Shown here piece by piece: positions 27,852 through 38,881 of a stretch of DNA of 64,000 bases. Location: assembly GCF_014646815.1 (NCBI RefSeq), contig NZ_BMNZ01000004.1:207060-271059 (forward strand), given 5' to 3'. The notes under the pieces were generated by a model, which worked only from the letters and a program-made list of their open reading frames with translations, was not told the DNA's origin and made no database searches. The position numbers were made by a program, and so were the translations under genes. The stretch is from Terrabacter tumescens (lineage in GTDB: Bacteria > Actinomycetota > Actinomycetes > Actinomycetales > Dermatophilaceae). Numbering within the stretch: the first letter of the stretch is position 1; the number at the start of each line of letters is the position of its first letter.

Positions 27852-30313
27852 CCGTCACGACCTCCCCGTCCGCAGGCGGCAACGCCGTCGACAAGGGCGG
27901 CAACGCACAGGTGCCCCCGAACCCCGACCACGTCGGCCTGACGATCGACGGCGTGCCCGTCAGCGTGCCCAAGGGCACGCTCGTCATCCGCGCGGCCGAG
28001 ACCGTCGGCATCGAGATCCCGCGCTTCTGCGACCACCCGCTGCTCGACCCCGTCGGGGCGTGCCGCCAGTGCCTCGTCGACGTGGCGATGCCCGACCGCG
28101 AGGGCAACGTCCGCCCGATGCCCAAGCCGCAGGCGTCCTGCACGATGACCGTGTCCGAGGGCATGGTCGTCAACACGCAGCACACCTCCAAGGTCGCCGA
28201 CAAGGCGCAGCACGGCGTCATGGAGCTGCTTCTCATCAACCACCCGCTCGACTGCCCGGTCTGCGACAAGGGCGGCGAGTGCCCCCTGCAGAACCAGGCG
28301 ATGAGCAACGGCCGGGCCGTGTCGCGCTTCGAGGACGTCAAGCGCACCTACCCCAAGCCGATCAACATCTCCTCGCAGGTGCTGCTCGACCGTGAGCGCT
28401 GCGTGCTCTGCGCCCGGTGCACCCGCTTCTCCGACCAGGTCGCCGGCGACCCCTTCATCGCGCTCGTCGAGCGCGGTGCGCTGCAGCAGGTCGGCATCTA
28501 CGAGGACAAGCCCTTCGAGAGCTACTTCTCGGGCAACACCGTGCAGATCTGCCCGGTCGGCGCCCTGACCGGCGCCGCCTACCGCTTCCGCAGCCGGCCG
28601 TTCGACCTCGTGTCGACGCCGTCGGTCTGCGAGCACTGTGCGAGCGGCTGCGCCATCCGCACCGACCACCGCCGCGGCGTCGTGCTGCGGCGAATGGCTG
28701 CCGAGGACCAGGCGGTCAACGAGGAGTGGAACTGCGACAAGGGTCGCTGGGCCTTCACCTACGCCACGCTGCCCGACCGCGTCGAGCTGCCGATGGTGCG
28801 TGACGGCGACGGCGAGCTCAAGGTCGTCGGCTGGCCCGAGGCGCTCGCCGTCGCAGCGGCAGGCCTGGCCGGCAAGCGCGCCGGTGTGCTCGTCGGCGGT
28901 CGCGTGTCGGCCGAGGACGCCTACGCCTACGGCAAGTTCGCGCGCGTCGTGCTCGGCACCAACGACGTCGACTTCCGCTCGCGCCCGCACTCGGCCGAGG
29001 AGGTCGCCTTCCTCGCCGAGCACGTCGTCGCTACCGGCCCCGAGGCCGGCTCGGTCACCTACGCCGACCTCGAGAAGGCGACCGCCGTCCTGCTCGTCGG
29101 CTTCGAGCCCGAGGACGAGAGCCCCATCGTCTTCCTGCGCCTGCGCAAGGCCTTCCGCAAGCACAAGACGCAGGTGTATGCCGTGGGCTCCCACGCGACG
29201 CGCGGCCTGACCAAGCTCGGTGGCACCCTGCTGCCGACCGTCCCCGGCCACGAGGCCGCTGCCCTGGCCGACCTCGCGGGCCCCGCCCGCGAGGCCCTCG
29301 CCGGCGGAGGCGTCATCCTCGTCGGTGAGCGCCTCGCCACCTCGCCCGGTGCGCTGCGTGCCGCGGCCGACCTCTCCGCCGCCACCGGTGCCCGCCTCGC
29401 GTGGGTGCCGCGTCGGGCGGGGGAGCGCGGTGCCCTGGAGGCCGGTGCGCTCGGTGCGCTCCTGCCCGGAGGCCGCCCCGTCGCCGACGCCGCGGCCCGT
29501 GCCGAGGTCGCCCGCGCCTGGGACGTCGACCACGTCCCGGCCACGCCGGCCCGCGACACGGCCGGCATCGTCGCGGCCGCCGCCGCGGGCGAGATCGAGG
29601 CCCTGCTCGTCGGTGGCGTCGACCCGTCCGACCTCGGTGACCCGGCCGCCGCTGCTGCCCTCGAGAAGGCGTTCGTCGTCTCCCTCGAGCTGCGCGAGTC
29701 GCCCGTGACCGCCGTCGCCGACGTCGTGCTGCCCGTCGCGCCGCAGGCCGAGAAGACCGGCACCTACGTCAACTGGGAGGGCCGCGTCCGCGCCTTCGAG
29801 GAGGCGCTCGAGAGCAACGCCGTGAGCGACCACCGTGCGCTCGACATGCTCGCGAGCGAGATGGGCTTCTTCCTCGAGACCCGCACCCAGCGCGAGATCC
29901 ACGCCCAGTTCGAGGCGCTCGGCCCGTGGGCCGGAGCCCGTGCCACGGCTGCTCCCGAGGGCCACCGTGCCGCCGGGGCGCCCGACGGCAGCGGCGACTT
30001 CGTCCTGTCCACGTGGGCGACGCTCCTCGACGCCGGTCGCATGCAGGACGGCGAGCCGTTCCTCGCCGGCACCGCGCCGCGGGCCGTCGCCCGGCTGTCG
30101 GCCGCGTCGGCCGCCTCCCTCGGCCTGGCCGAGGACGACCACGTCACGGTCGCCGGTCCGGCGGGCAGCGTCACGCTGCCGGCGGAGGTCGTCGAAGGCA
30201 TGGTCGACGGCGTCGTGTGGCTCCCGACCAACTCCAGGGACTGCTCCGTCCGAGCCGGCCTCGGCACCGATGCCGGTGGCCGCGTCCACGTCACGAAGGG
30301 TGGTGCGGCATGA
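27848..30313 (+). CDS. nuoG: NADH-quinone oxidoreductase subunit G
   Basis: This 821-residue iron-sulfur subunit has an N-terminal [2Fe-2S] domain ([19 protein letters not shown], residues about 58-76), a His-Cys3 site ([17 protein letters not shown], about 132-148), a [4Fe-4S] pair ([10 protein letters not shown], about 186-195, and CPVG), and an N7-like motif CEHCASGC (about 261-268) leading into a molybdopterin-oxidoreductase-like domain. The C-terminal third is Ala-rich and diverged. It relays electrons between NuoF/E and NuoI. ATGA overlaps at both ends. Confidence 0.95.
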   Translation: MTVTTSPSAGGNAVDKGGNAQVPPNPDHVGLTIDGVPVSVPKGTLVIRAAETVGIEIPRFCDHPLLDPVGACRQCLVDVAMPDREGNVRPMPKPQASCTMTVSEGMVVNTQHTSKVADKAQHGVMELLLINHPLDCPVCDKGGECPLQNQAMSNGRAVSRFEDVKRTYPKPINISSQVLLDRERCVLCARCTRFSDQVAGDPFIALVERGALQQVGIYEDKPFESYFSGNTVQICPVGALTGAAYRFRSRPFDLVSTPSVCEHCASGCAIRTDHRRGVVLRRMAAEDQAVNEEWNCDKGRWAFTYATLPDRVELPMVRDGDGELKVVGWPEALAVAAAGLAGKRAGVLVGGRVSAEDAYAYGKFARVVLGTNDVDFRSRPHSAEEVAFLAEHVVATGPEAGSVTYADLEKATAVLLVGFEPEDESPIVFLRLRKAFRKHKTQVYAVGSHATRGLTKLGGTLLPTVPGHEAAALADLAGPAREALAGGGVILVGERLATSPGALRAAADLSAATGARLAWVPRRAGERGALEAGALGALLPGGRPVADAAARAEVARAWDVDHVPATPARDTAGIVAAAAAGEIEALLVGGVDPSDLGDPAAAAALEKAFVVSLELRESPVTAVADVVLPVAPQAEKTGTYVNWEGRVRAFEEALESNAVSDHRALDMLASEMGFFLETRTQREIHAQFEALGPWAGARATAAPEGHRAAGAPDGSGDFVLSTWATLLDAGRMQDGEPFLAGTAPRAVARLSAASAASLGLAEDDHVTVAGPAGSVTLPAEVVEGMVDGVVWLPTNSRDCSVRAGLGTDAGGRVHVTKGGAA

Positions 30314-31737
30314 GCCTCGGCCTGACCGCATACGGGGTGGCGGCCGCGCTGCCCATGACCGAGAACCCCACGGCGGACTTCAGCGACACCCCGTGGTGGC
30401 TGGCCCTCATCAAGGCCGTCGGCATCTTCGTCTACCTGCTCATCTCGACGCTGCTCGTCATCTGGTTCGAGCGACGCGTCATCGGCCGCATGCAGCAGCG
30501 CCCGGGCCCGAACCGCAACGGCCCGTTCGGTCTGCTCCAGACCCTCGCCGACGGCATGAAGTCGATGCTCAAGGAAGACATCACGCCGGCCAACGCCGAG
30601 AAGCTCATCTACACCCTCGCGCCGCTCATCGCCGCGACGATGGCCTTCGTGTCGTTCGCGATCATCCCGGTCGGCGGCACCGTGTCGATGTTCGGCCACG
30701 AGACGCCGCTGCAGGTGACCGACGTCCCCGTCGCCGTGCTGCTCGTGCTCGCCGTCGCCTCGGTCGGCGTCTACGGCATCATCCTCGCCGGGTGGAGCTC
30801 CGGCTCGACGTACCCGCTGCTCGGTGGCCTGCGCTCGACCGCCCAGGTCATCAGCTACGAGATCGCCATGGGCCTCTCGCTCGTCGCGATCTTCCTCTAC
30901 AGCGGCTCGATGTCGACCTCGGCCATCGTCTCGGCGCAGAGCTCGCTCTGGTACATCCTGCCGGCGTTCTTCAGCTTCGCCGTCTACGTCATCACCATGG
31001 TCGGCGAGACCAACCGTCTGCCCTTCGACCTCGCCGAGGGCGAGGGGGAGCTGACCGGTGGCTTCCACACCGAGTACTCCTCGATGCGCTTCGCGATGTT
31101 CTTCCTCGGCGAGTACGTCAACATGTTCACCGTCTCGGCCCTGGCCACCACGCTGTTCCTCGGTGGCTGGCAGGCCCCGCCGTTCATCTCGGCGATCAAC
31201 GACAACATGTTCGGCGGCGGCTGGTGGGGCCTGCTGTGGTTCACCGCCAAGCTGTGGCTCTTCATGTTCCTCTTCGTCTGGCTGCGTGGCTCGCTGCCGC
31301 GTGTGCGCTACGACCAGTTCATGCGCTTCGGCTGGAAGTTCCTCATCCCGATCACCCTGGCCTGGGTCGTCGCCGTCGCGTTCATCCGTGGCGCGCAGCT
31401 CGGCTTCCTCGGTGACAGCAAGCTGACCTTCGCCGGACGCGAGCTGTCCGTCGCGACCGTCGTCATCGTCAGCATCGTCGCCGTCATCGCGCTCGCCGCC
31501 GCCTGGATCTGGGACGACAAGCGCGCGGCCCGCGCCGCCGCCGAGGACGAGGCCCCGCCGGAGGAGATCGACCCCTTCCAGGACGGCTACCCCGTGCCGC
31601 CCCTTCCGGGTCAGCGCCTCGCCGAGCCGACGCCGCGCCTCGCGTCGTCGCGCGAGCCGGTCCTGACGACCGCCAGCGCCTCAAGCACTGCCAGCCCGAG
31701 CACCTCGACCGCCGTCAAGGAGGAGGACCATGGCTGA
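30310..31737 (+). CDS. nuoH: NADH-quinone oxidoreductase subunit H
   Basis: This 475-residue membrane subunit lines the quinone chamber. Motifs include the [20 protein letters not shown] loop (residues about 56-75), [11 protein letters not shown] and the acidic loop [20 protein letters not shown] (about 238-257). Eight to nine transmembrane helices are followed by a roughly 80-residue Pro/Ala/Ser/Thr-rich cytoplasmic tail, longer than in enterobacteria. Its 3' end overlaps nuoI by eight bases. Confidence 0.95.
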   Translation: MSLGLTAYGVAAALPMTENPTADFSDTPWWLALIKAVGIFVYLLISTLLVIWFERRVIGRMQQRPGPNRNGPFGLLQTLADGMKSMLKEDITPANAEKLIYTLAPLIAATMAFVSFAIIPVGGTVSMFGHETPLQVTDVPVAVLLVLAVASVGVYGIILAGWSSGSTYPLLGGLRSTAQVISYEIAMGLSLVAIFLYSGSMSTSAIVSAQSSLWYILPAFFSFAVYVITMVGETNRLPFDLAEGEGELTGGFHTEYSSMRFAMFFLGEYVNMFTVSALATTLFLGGWQAPPFISAINDNMFGGGWWGLLWFTAKLWLFMFLFVWLRGSLPRVRYDQFMRFGWKFLIPITLAWVVAVAFIRGAQLGFLGDSKLTFAGRELSVATVVIVSIVAVIALAAAWIWDDKRAARAAAEDEAPPEEIDPFQDGYPVPPLPGQRLAEPTPRLASSREPVLTTASASSTASPSTSTAVKEEDHG

Positions 31738-32545
31738 CGACACCGTCGGCAAGGACGTGTCGCCCCAGAGCCCCGCCACCGGCAAGGGCTCGGAGGTCGG
31801 CGCCCCGCGTGACCAGCGATCCGGCAGCGACGAGCGCGAGAAGGGCTTCCTGTCCGAGCTCTTCGCGCCCGTGGCCGGTTTCGGGGTGTCGTTCTCGACG
31901 ATGTTCCGCAAGGTCGCCACCGAGGAGTACCCCGAGAAGCCGCGCCCCACGGCGCCGCGCTTCCACGGCCGCCACCAGCTCAACCGCTACCCGGACGGCC
32001 TCGAGAAGTGCATCGGCTGCGAGCTGTGCGCGTGGGCCTGCCCCGCGGACGCGATCCTCGTCGAGGGCGCCGACAACGACGACACCCCGCTCGAGCAGGG
32101 TGGCAAGGGCCGCTTCAGCCCCGGCGAGCGCTACGGCCGCGTCTACCAGATCAACTACCTGCGCTGCATCTTCTGCGGCCTGTGCATCGAGGCCTGCCCG
32201 ACGCGCGCCCTGACGATGACGAACTTCTACGAGCTGGCCGACAACGACCGCGGCAAGCTGATCTTCACCAAGGACCAGCTGCTCGCGCCGCTGCAGAGCG
32301 GCATGCTCCCGCCGCCGTTCCCGATGTCCGACGGGCTCGAGGAGCGCGACTACTACCAGGGCAAGGTCAGCGAGCCGACCGCCGCGCAGCGCGCCTACGT
32401 CGACGCGCGTGACGCCGTCGACGACGATGACGACGTCTACGCCGAGGGGCCGGGCAACGTCGCGGCCGCCACCCCGGGGGAGCACGACGTCGTGCACGTG
32501 ACGCACCCGACCGCACCCCAGACCAGGGAAGGGGCCAACCCGTGA
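31730..32545 (+). CDS. nuoI: NADH-quinone oxidoreductase subunit I
   Basis: This 271-residue ferredoxin-like subunit has two [4Fe-4S] motifs: [14 protein letters not shown] (residues about 94-107) and [16 protein letters not shown] (about 146-161), carrying electrons from NuoG to NuoB. The N-terminal about 60 residues and the C-terminal acidic tail are extensions. A GAGGAGG ribosome site precedes the ATG inside nuoH. GTGA overlap with nuoJ. Confidence 0.95.
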   Translation: MADDTVGKDVSPQSPATGKGSEVGAPRDQRSGSDEREKGFLSELFAPVAGFGVSFSTMFRKVATEEYPEKPRPTAPRFHGRHQLNRYPDGLEKCIGCELCAWACPADAILVEGADNDDTPLEQGGKGRFSPGERYGRVYQINYLRCIFCGLCIEACPTRALTMTNFYELADNDRGKLIFTKDQLLAPLQSGMLPPPFPMSDGLEERDYYQGKVSEPTAAQRAYVDARDAVDDDDDVYAEGPGNVAAATPGEHDVVHVTHPTAPQTREGANP

Positions 32546-33330
32546 CCTCCACCGCCGAAGCCGTCGGCTTCTGGCTGCTCGCTCCGATCGCGGTCGTCGC
32601 CGCGCTGGGCCTGCTCTTCGCCAAGAAGGCCGTCCACGCCGCCCTCGGCATGGCGCTCGTCATGGTGATCCTCGGGATCTTCTACATCATGCAGAAGGCC
32701 GACTTCCTCGGGATCGTGCAGGTGTTCGTCTACACCGGCGCCGTGATGATGCTCTTCCTCTTCGTCCTCATGCTCGTCGGCGTCGACTCCTCCGACTCGA
32801 TCGTCGAGACGATCAAGGGCCAGCGCTGGGCCTCCCTGCTGCTCGTCGTCGGCCTCGCCGGCATCCTCGTCTTCTCGCTCGGCCGCGTCGTCATCGACGA
32901 GCAGAGCGTGCAGGCCGGCATGGACAAGGTCGTCTCGACCAACGCCGAGACCGGCAACGTGACCGGCCTCGCCGAGCTGATCTTCGGCCAGTACGTCTGG
33001 ATCTTCGAGGTCACCTCCGCGCTGCTCATCACGGCCGCCCTCGGCGCCATGGTGCTCGCGCACCGCGAGCGCCTGACGCCGCGCATCACGCAGGCCGAGT
33101 GGGCCGCCAAGCGCGTCCGCGACAACAAGAACGTCGCCGGCCTGCCCGCGCCCGGTGTCTACGCCCGCCACAACGCGGTCGACACCCCGGCGCTGCTGCC
33201 CGACGGCACGCCGAGCGACCTGTCCGTCTCGCGCGTCCTCGTGGCGCGCGACCAGGTCGCGACCGCCGACGGCTTCAAGGACGTCGAGCGCCACATGGAG
33301 CGCGAGATCGAGGAGGGTCGGTCCAAGTGA
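32542..33330 (+). CDS. nuoJ: NADH-quinone oxidoreductase subunit J
   Basis: This 262-residue membrane subunit has five transmembrane helices in the first 180 residues. The conserved third helix region [20 protein letters not shown] (residues about 59-78) contains the pi-bulge tyrosine segment involved in coupling. An 80-residue charged C-terminal tail follows. GTG start overlapping the nuoI stop. Confidence 0.94.
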   Translation: MTSTAEAVGFWLLAPIAVVAALGLLFAKKAVHAALGMALVMVILGIFYIMQKADFLGIVQVFVYTGAVMMLFLFVLMLVGVDSSDSIVETIKGQRWASLLLVVGLAGILVFSLGRVVIDEQSVQAGMDKVVSTNAETGNVTGLAELIFGQYVWIFEVTSALLITAALGAMVLAHRERLTPRITQAEWAAKRVRDNKNVAGLPAPGVYARHNAVDTPALLPDGTPSDLSVSRVLVARDQVATADGFKDVERHMEREIEEGRSK

Positions 33331-33626
33331 GCCCGATGCACTACGTCTACCTCGCGGTGCTGCTCTTCGCGATCGGCGCGGCCGCCGTGCTGATCCGACG
33401 CAACGCGATCATCGTCTTCATGGGTGTCGAGCTCATGCTCAACGCGACCAACCTCGCCCTCGTCACCTTCTCCCGGATGCACGGCGCCCTCGACGGGCAG
33501 GTCATGGCCCTGTTCGTCATGGTCGTCGCAGCCGCGGAGGTCGTCGTGGGGCTCGCCATCATCATGGCGATCTTCCGCGCCCGCCGCTCGGCCTCGGTCG
33601 ACGACGCCAACCTGCTGAAGCTGTAA
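33327..33626 (+). CDS. nuoK: NADH-quinone oxidoreductase subunit K
   Basis: This 99-residue MrpC-like subunit has three transmembrane helices. The two buried glutamates of the proton path are seen in [14 protein letters not shown] (Glu near 36) and [13 protein letters not shown] (Glu near 70). Start GTG overlaps nuoJ (GTGA); an ATG three codons later is an alternative. Confidence 0.95.
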   Translation: MSPMHYVYLAVLLFAIGAAAVLIRRNAIIVFMGVELMLNATNLALVTFSRMHGALDGQVMALFVMVVAAAEVVVGLAIIMAIFRARRSASVDDANLLKL

Positions 33627-33641
33627 GGAGCGCCGGCCAGA

Positions 33642-35627
33642 ATGGGAACTCTCGTCCAGACGCTCGCGAGCTCGCCGAGCACGCTGAGCACGTATGCCGT
33701 GGGCCTCGCCACGCACGAAGGTGAGGCGCACGCCGCCAGCGGGGTGACGGCATACGCGTGGCTTCTCGTCGCGCTGCCGCTGCTCGGCGCCGCCGTCCTG
33801 CTGCTCGGCGGCCGCCGCACCGACAAGTTCGGGCCCGTGCTCGCGACGGTCCTGTCGTGGAGCGCCTTCGTCGTCGGCGCGCTCGTCTTCCTCGCGATGC
33901 TCGGCCGGGGCGCCGAGGACCGCGCCGTGGGCATCGACCTGTTCGACTGGGTCGCCGCGGGCGCCTTCAAGGTGAGCGCGGGGCTGCTCGTCGACCAGCT
34001 GTCCATGGTCTTCGTGCTGCTCATCACCTTCGTCGGCTCGCTCATCCACGTGTACTCGCTCGGGTACATGGAGCACGACCCCGACCGGCGCCGCTTCTTC
34101 GCCTACCTCAACCTCTTCGTCGCGGCGATGCTGCTGCTCGTCCTGGCCAACTCCTACCTGCTGCTCTACGTCGGCTGGGAGGGCGTCGGTCTCGCGAGCT
34201 ACCTGCTCATCGGCTTCTGGAACTACAACCCGGCCTACGCGACCGCGGCCAACAAGGCCTTCGTCGCCAACCGCGTCGGCGACTTCGGCCTGTCCATCGC
34301 GATCATGCTGATGTTCTTCCACTTCGGCGCCGTCGACTTCCAGACGGTGCTCGGCGCGGCCGGCGACAACGCCAACCAGGGCTTCATGACGGCCATCGGC
34401 CTGATGCTGCTCCTCGGTGCCTGCGGCAAGTCGGCGCAGTTCCCGCTCCAGAGCTGGCTCGGTGACGCCATGGCCGGCCCGACGCCGGTGTCGGCGCTCA
34501 TCCACGCCGCGACCATGGTCACGGCCGGCGTCTACCTCGTCGTGCGCTCGTCGGCGATCTTCGAGGCGGCCCCGACCGCCCAGCTCGTCGTCGTCATCGT
34601 CGGCGCCATCACACTGCTCTTCGGGGCGATCGTCGGCTGCGCCAAGGACGACATCAAGAAGGCCCTCGCGGCGTCGACGATGAGCCAGATCGGCTACATG
34701 ATGCTCGCGGCGGGCCTCGGCCCGGTCGGCTACGCCTTCGCGATCTTCCACCTGCTGACGCACGGCTTCTTCAAGGCCGGGATGTTCCTCGGCGCCGGCT
34801 CGGTCATGCACGGCATGAACGACCAGGTCGACATGCGCCGCTTCGGCGGCCTGTCCGGGGCCATGAAGATCACCTGGGCCACCTTCGGCCTCGGCTGGCT
34901 GGCCATCCTCGGTGTCCCCCCGTTCTCGGGCTACTGGTCCAAGGACAAGATCATCGAGGCCGCCTTCATCGGCGAGGGCTGGCGCCCGTGGGTCTTCGGT
35001 CTCGCCGCCCTCATCGGCGCGGGCATCACGGCCTTCTACATGTCGCGCCTGTTCTTCATGACCTTCCACGGCAAGAAGCGCTGGACCGACGACGTCCACC
35101 CCCACGAGTCCGGCCTGCTCATGACGGTGCCGATGATGATCCTCGCGGTCGGGTCGGCCTTCCTCGGCCTCGTGCTCGGCGCCACCGGCGGCATCACGAC
35201 CTGGCTCGAGCCGGTCACCGGGGCCGAGCCGGAGGGCGCCCACCCCGTGCTGCCGCCGTGGCTGCTCGTCGTGCTGACCCTGGTCCTCGTCGCGGCCGGT
35301 ATCGCCCTGGCCTGGCTGCGCTACTGGCGCGACGACGTCCCGGCCAAGGCCCCGGCGGGCTCGCTGCTCACGCAGGCCGCCCGCAAGGACCTCTACCAGG
35401 ACCAGGTCAACGAGGCCCTCCTCATGCGACCCGGCATCCACCTCACGCGCTCGCTCGTCTTCGCCGACAGCAAGGGCGTGGACGGTGCGGCCGGTGGCCT
35501 CGCCGCCCTCGTCGGCGGGACGAGCTCCCGCCTGCGCAAGCTGCAGAACGGCTTCGCGCGCTCCTATGCCCTGACGATGCTCGCTGGTGTCGTCGCCATC
35601 CTCGGTGCTCTTTGGGTGATGTCCTGA
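33642..35627 (+). CDS. nuoL: NADH-quinone oxidoreductase subunit L
   Basis: This 661-residue antiporter-like subunit is the distal proton pump of the membrane arm. Key motifs are the Glu in [16 protein letters not shown] (residues about 177-192), the Lys region [20 protein letters not shown] (about 264-283) with [16 protein letters not shown], and the long C-terminal lateral-helix region. An AAGGAG ribosome site precedes the ATG. Its stop overlaps nuoM (TGATGA). Confidence 0.95.
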   Translation: MGTLVQTLASSPSTLSTYAVGLATHEGEAHAASGVTAYAWLLVALPLLGAAVLLLGGRRTDKFGPVLATVLSWSAFVVGALVFLAMLGRGAEDRAVGIDLFDWVAAGAFKVSAGLLVDQLSMVFVLLITFVGSLIHVYSLGYMEHDPDRRRFFAYLNLFVAAMLLLVLANSYLLLYVGWEGVGLASYLLIGFWNYNPAYATAANKAFVANRVGDFGLSIAIMLMFFHFGAVDFQTVLGAAGDNANQGFMTAIGLMLLLGACGKSAQFPLQSWLGDAMAGPTPVSALIHAATMVTAGVYLVVRSSAIFEAAPTAQLVVVIVGAITLLFGAIVGCAKDDIKKALAASTMSQIGYMMLAAGLGPVGYAFAIFHLLTHGFFKAGMFLGAGSVMHGMNDQVDMRRFGGLSGAMKITWATFGLGWLAILGVPPFSGYWSKDKIIEAAFIGEGWRPWVFGLAALIGAGITAFYMSRLFFMTFHGKKRWTDDVHPHESGLLMTVPMMILAVGSAFLGLVLGATGGITTWLEPVTGAEPEGAHPVLPPWLLVVLTLVLVAAGIALAWLRYWRDDVPAKAPAGSLLTQAARKDLYQDQVNEALLMRPGIHLTRSLVFADSKGVDGAAGGLAALVGGTSSRLRKLQNGFARSYALTMLAGVVAILGALWVMS

Positions 35628-37237
35628 TGACCGCAATGTCCACCGTCCCCTGGCTGACGATCCTCGGCCTCATCCCGCTCGTCGGGGCGCTCGTCGTCGC
35701 CTTCGTGCCGGGGAGCGCCGAGAACGCCAAGCGGATGGCGATCGGCTTCTCGCTCGTCACGCTCGTCGTCGGCATCATCGCCGCGACGCAGTTCGACCGC
35801 GCCTCGAGCAAGCAGTTCCAGCTCGGTGAGCAGCACTCGTGGATCCCTCAGTTCGGTGTCTCCTACGCCCTCGGCGTCGACGGCATCGCGCTCGTGCTCA
35901 TCCTCATGGCGCTCGTCCTGACGCCGATCTGCCTGCTCGCCGCCTGGCACGACGTGCCCGAGGAGGCCGGCCCCCGCGGCGGCCAGCGCGTCAAGTCCTA
36001 CTTCGCGCTGATCCTCGTGCTCGAGACGTTCATGGTCGGGGTGTTCGCCGCCACCGACGTGTTCCTCTTCTACGTCTTCTTCGAGGCCATGCTCATCCCG
36101 GTCTACTTCCTCATCGGTCGCTTCGGCGGTCCGCGCCGGCAGTACGCCGCGATGAAGTTCCTGCTCTTCTCGCTGGCCGGCGGGCTCATCATGCTCGTCG
36201 CCGTCATCGCCCTGTACCTCCAGGGCCCCGGCGGCAGCGACGGCTTCCTCATCGAGCGTCTCACCGGCCTGCAGATGGACCCGACCACCGAGCGCCTGCT
36301 CTTCGTCGGCTTCTTCTTCGCCTTCGCGGTCAAGGCGCCGATGGTGCCGTTCCACACCTGGCTGCCCGACGCCGCCACCGAGTCCTCGCCCGCCACGGCG
36401 ACGCTGCTCGTCGGTGTGCTCGACAAGGTCGGCACGTTCGGGATGATCCGCTTCTGCCTCCAGCTCTTCCCGGAGGCCAGCGAGTGGGCGACGCCCGTCG
36501 TCGTGGCCCTCGCGGTGATCTCCGTCATCTACGGTGCGCTGCTCGCCATCGGCCAGACCGACATGATGCGCCTGGTGTCCTACACCTCGGTCAGCCACTT
36601 CGGCTTCATCGTGCTGGGCATCTTCGCCTTCACCAACGTCGGCCACGCGGGCTCCACGCTCTACATGGTCAACCACGGTTTCTCGACCGCGGCGCTCTTC
36701 CTCTTCGCGGCGATGCTCGTACGCCGTCGCGGGAGCAAGCGCATCCCCGACTTCGGTGGGTGGCAGCGGATCACGCCGGCCCTCGCGGGCATCTTCCTCA
36801 TCGCGGGCCTCTCGGGCCTCGGCCTGCCGGGCCTGGCGAGCTTCGTCTCGGAGTTCACCGTCCTCGTGGGCAGCTTCCCGACACAGCCGGTGGCCGCCGT
36901 CATCGCGACGGCCGGCATCATCCTCGCCGCGCTCTACATCCTGCTCATGTACAAGAAGGTCATGACCGGCCCGAAGCCCGAGGGCCTCGTGAGCGAGCGT
37001 GAGCACGACCGGCTCGACGAGCCGGCCCGCCGCGGTCTCACCGCCGTGCGTGACCTGACGACGCGCGAGAAGCTCGTCGCCGCGCCCCTGATCGCTGCGT
37101 TCCTCGTGCTCGGCTTCCTGCCGAACCTCGCGCTCAACGTGATCAACCCGGCCGTCGACCAGACCCTGTCGCACGTCCAGAAAGCCATTCCGAACCTCAA
37201 CCCGGCCGGCACCGTGGCCGAAGGGAGCTCGAAGTGA
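35627..37237 (+). CDS. nuoM: NADH-quinone oxidoreductase subunit M
   Basis: This 536-residue antiporter-like proton-pumping subunit shows the conserved Glu in YVFFEAMLIPVYFLIGRFG (residues about 147-165) and the Lys region KAPMVPFHTWLPDAATESSP (about 239-258). About 14 transmembrane helices. Start ATG at 35627 (TGATG overlap); an ATG three codons downstream is an alternative. GTGA overlap with nuoN. Confidence 0.95.
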   Translation: MTAMSTVPWLTILGLIPLVGALVVAFVPGSAENAKRMAIGFSLVTLVVGIIAATQFDRASSKQFQLGEQHSWIPQFGVSYALGVDGIALVLILMALVLTPICLLAAWHDVPEEAGPRGGQRVKSYFALILVLETFMVGVFAATDVFLFYVFFEAMLIPVYFLIGRFGGPRRQYAAMKFLLFSLAGGLIMLVAVIALYLQGPGGSDGFLIERLTGLQMDPTTERLLFVGFFFAFAVKAPMVPFHTWLPDAATESSPATATLLVGVLDKVGTFGMIRFCLQLFPEASEWATPVVVALAVISVIYGALLAIGQTDMMRLVSYTSVSHFGFIVLGIFAFTNVGHAGSTLYMVNHGFSTAALFLFAAMLVRRRGSKRIPDFGGWQRITPALAGIFLIAGLSGLGLPGLASFVSEFTVLVGSFPTQPVAAVIATAGIILAALYILLMYKKVMTGPKPEGLVSEREHDRLDEPARRGLTAVRDLTTREKLVAAPLIAAFLVLGFLPNLALNVINPAVDQTLSHVQKAIPNLNPAGTVAEGSSK

Positions 37238-38847
37238 CCGCCGTCGCTCCGCTGGCGCTGCCCACGCTTCCCGCAGCGTTCCAGCAGTCGAACGTCGACT
37301 ACCTCGCGATCCTGCCGTTGCTCATCGTCTTCGGCACGGCGCTCATCGGTGTCCTCGTCGAGGCGTTCGCCTCGCGCGAGCGGCGCCACGCCATCCAGGT
37401 GACGCTCTCGGTCGTGGGCCTGCTCGCGGCAGCCGCGTCGATCATCGTCGCGGCCAAGCACCAGGGCCTGACGATGGGCCTGACGGACGGCTCGACCAAC
37501 CGCCAGCTCTTCGCCCTCGCCATCGACGGCCCGGCCCTGTTCATGCAGGGCACGATCCTGCTCATGGGTGTCCTCGGCGTCCTGACGATGGCCGAGCGCT
37601 TCGGTGGCGTCGGTCCCGACGCGTTCACCCCCAGCGGTGCGTCGACGCCGGGCTCGGCCGTCGAGACCGCTGCGGCCCGTGCGGGTGCGCTGACCTCCGA
37701 GGTCTTCCCGCTGACGATGTTCGCGATCTTCGGCATGATGCTCTTCCCGACGACGAACGACCTCATCGGCATGTTCGTCGCGCTCGAGGTGCTCTCGCTG
37801 CCGCTCTACATCCTCTCGGGCCTCGCGCGCCGTCGTCGTCTCCTGTCGCAGGAGGCCTCGCTGAAGTACTTCCTGCTCGGCGCGTTCAGCTCGGCGTTCT
37901 TCCTCTTCGGCACGGCCCTGCTCTACGGCTACGCCGGCTCGGTCTACTTCGGTGACCTGTCCAAGGCGATCGCCGCCGGCCCGCTGGCCATGAACGGCCT
38001 GCTCCTGCCCGGTGCGTTCCTCGTCTTCGTCGGCCTGCTCTTCAAGGTCGGTGCGGTGCCGTTCCACGCGTGGACTCCCGACGTCTACCAGGGCGCCCCG
38101 ACGCCGGTCACCGGCTTCATGGCGGCGTGCACCAAGGCCGCTGCGTTCGGCGCGATCCTGCGCCTGGCCTACGTCGGCCTCGACACCGGCCGCTGGGAGT
38201 GGACCAACGCGCTCGTCCTCGTCGCGCTGCTGACGATGGTCGTCGGCGCGGTGCTGTCGGTCACGCAGACCGACATGAAGCGCCTGCTCGCCTACTCCTC
38301 GATCGCGCACGCGGGCTTCATCCTCGTCGGCGTGCTCGCCTTCGACCGCAAGGCCGTCGGCGCGGTGCTCTTCTACCTCGTCGCCTACGGCTTCTCGACG
38401 ATCGCGGCGTTCGCCATCGTGTCGCTCGTGCGCCAGAACGGCGCCGAGGCCACGCACCTGTCCCAGTGGGCCGGGCTCGGCAAGCGCTACCCGGTCGTCG
38501 CCGCGGCGTTCGCCTTCCTCATGCTCGCCTTCGCCGGCATCCCGCTGACCTCGGGCTTCGTCTCGAAGTTCGGCGTGTTCTCGGCGGCCGTTGGCACGGG
38601 CGGCGCCACGGGCACGGTGCTCGCGGTCGTCGGCGTGCTCTGCAGCGCGATCACGGTGTTCGTCTACGCCCGGGTCATCGTCCTGATGTTCTTCAGCGAC
38701 GCCCCCGACGACGGCGTCGAGGTCGTGACGCCGTCGGTGTCGACGACGTTCTCGATCGCCATCGGCACGCTGATCACCCTGGCCCTCGGCGTCCTGCCGT
38801 CGGCCCTGCTCGACCTCGCCGACCGCGCGTCGCAGTTCGTCCGATGA
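37234..38847 (+). CDS. nuoN: NADH-quinone oxidoreductase subunit N
   Basis: This 537-residue antiporter-like subunit shows the conserved acidic residue in GMFVALEVLSLPLYILSGLAR (split here as GMFVALEVLSL and PLYILSGLAR; residues about 179-199) and the Lys region FKVGAVPFHAWTPDVYQGAP (about 270-289). It completes nuoA-N. The synthase for the quinone side chain follows after 34 bases. Confidence 0.95.
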   Translation: MTAVAPLALPTLPAAFQQSNVDYLAILPLLIVFGTALIGVLVEAFASRERRHAIQVTLSVVGLLAAAASIIVAAKHQGLTMGLTDGSTNRQLFALAIDGPALFMQGTILLMGVLGVLTMAERFGGVGPDAFTPSGASTPGSAVETAAARAGALTSEVFPLTMFAIFGMMLFPTTNDLIGMFVALEVLSLPLYILSGLARRRRLLSQEASLKYFLLGAFSSAFFLFGTALLYGYAGSVYFGDLSKAIAAGPLAMNGLLLPGAFLVFVGLLFKVGAVPFHAWTPDVYQGAPTPVTGFMAACTKAAAFGAILRLAYVGLDTGRWEWTNALVLVALLTMVVGAVLSVTQTDMKRLLAYSSIAHAGFILVGVLAFDRKAVGAVLFYLVAYGFSTIAAFAIVSLVRQNGAEATHLSQWAGLGKRYPVVAAAFAFLMLAFAGIPLTSGFVSKFGVFSAAVGTGGATGTVLAVVGVLCSAITVFVYARVIVLMFFSDAPDDGVEVVTPSVSTTFSIAIGTLITLALGVLPSALLDLADRASQFVR

Positions 38848-38881
38848 CGGCTCGCACGCGTCAGCACGGTCACGGGACTCG

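Noticed and set aside
28000..28700. NuoG as a formate dehydrogenase or NAD-linked hydrogenase subunit
   Set aside because: The cluster motifs also fit those families, but its place between nuoF and nuoH in a complete nuoA-N operon identifies it as NuoG.
33159..35636. An 825-codon minus-strand frame opposite nuoK/nuoL, and similar long frames opposite nuoD, nuoG, nuoM, nuoN, nuoL2 and korA
   Set aside because: These arise from high third-position GC in the real genes; their products are Asp/Glu/His/Arg-rich with no fold.
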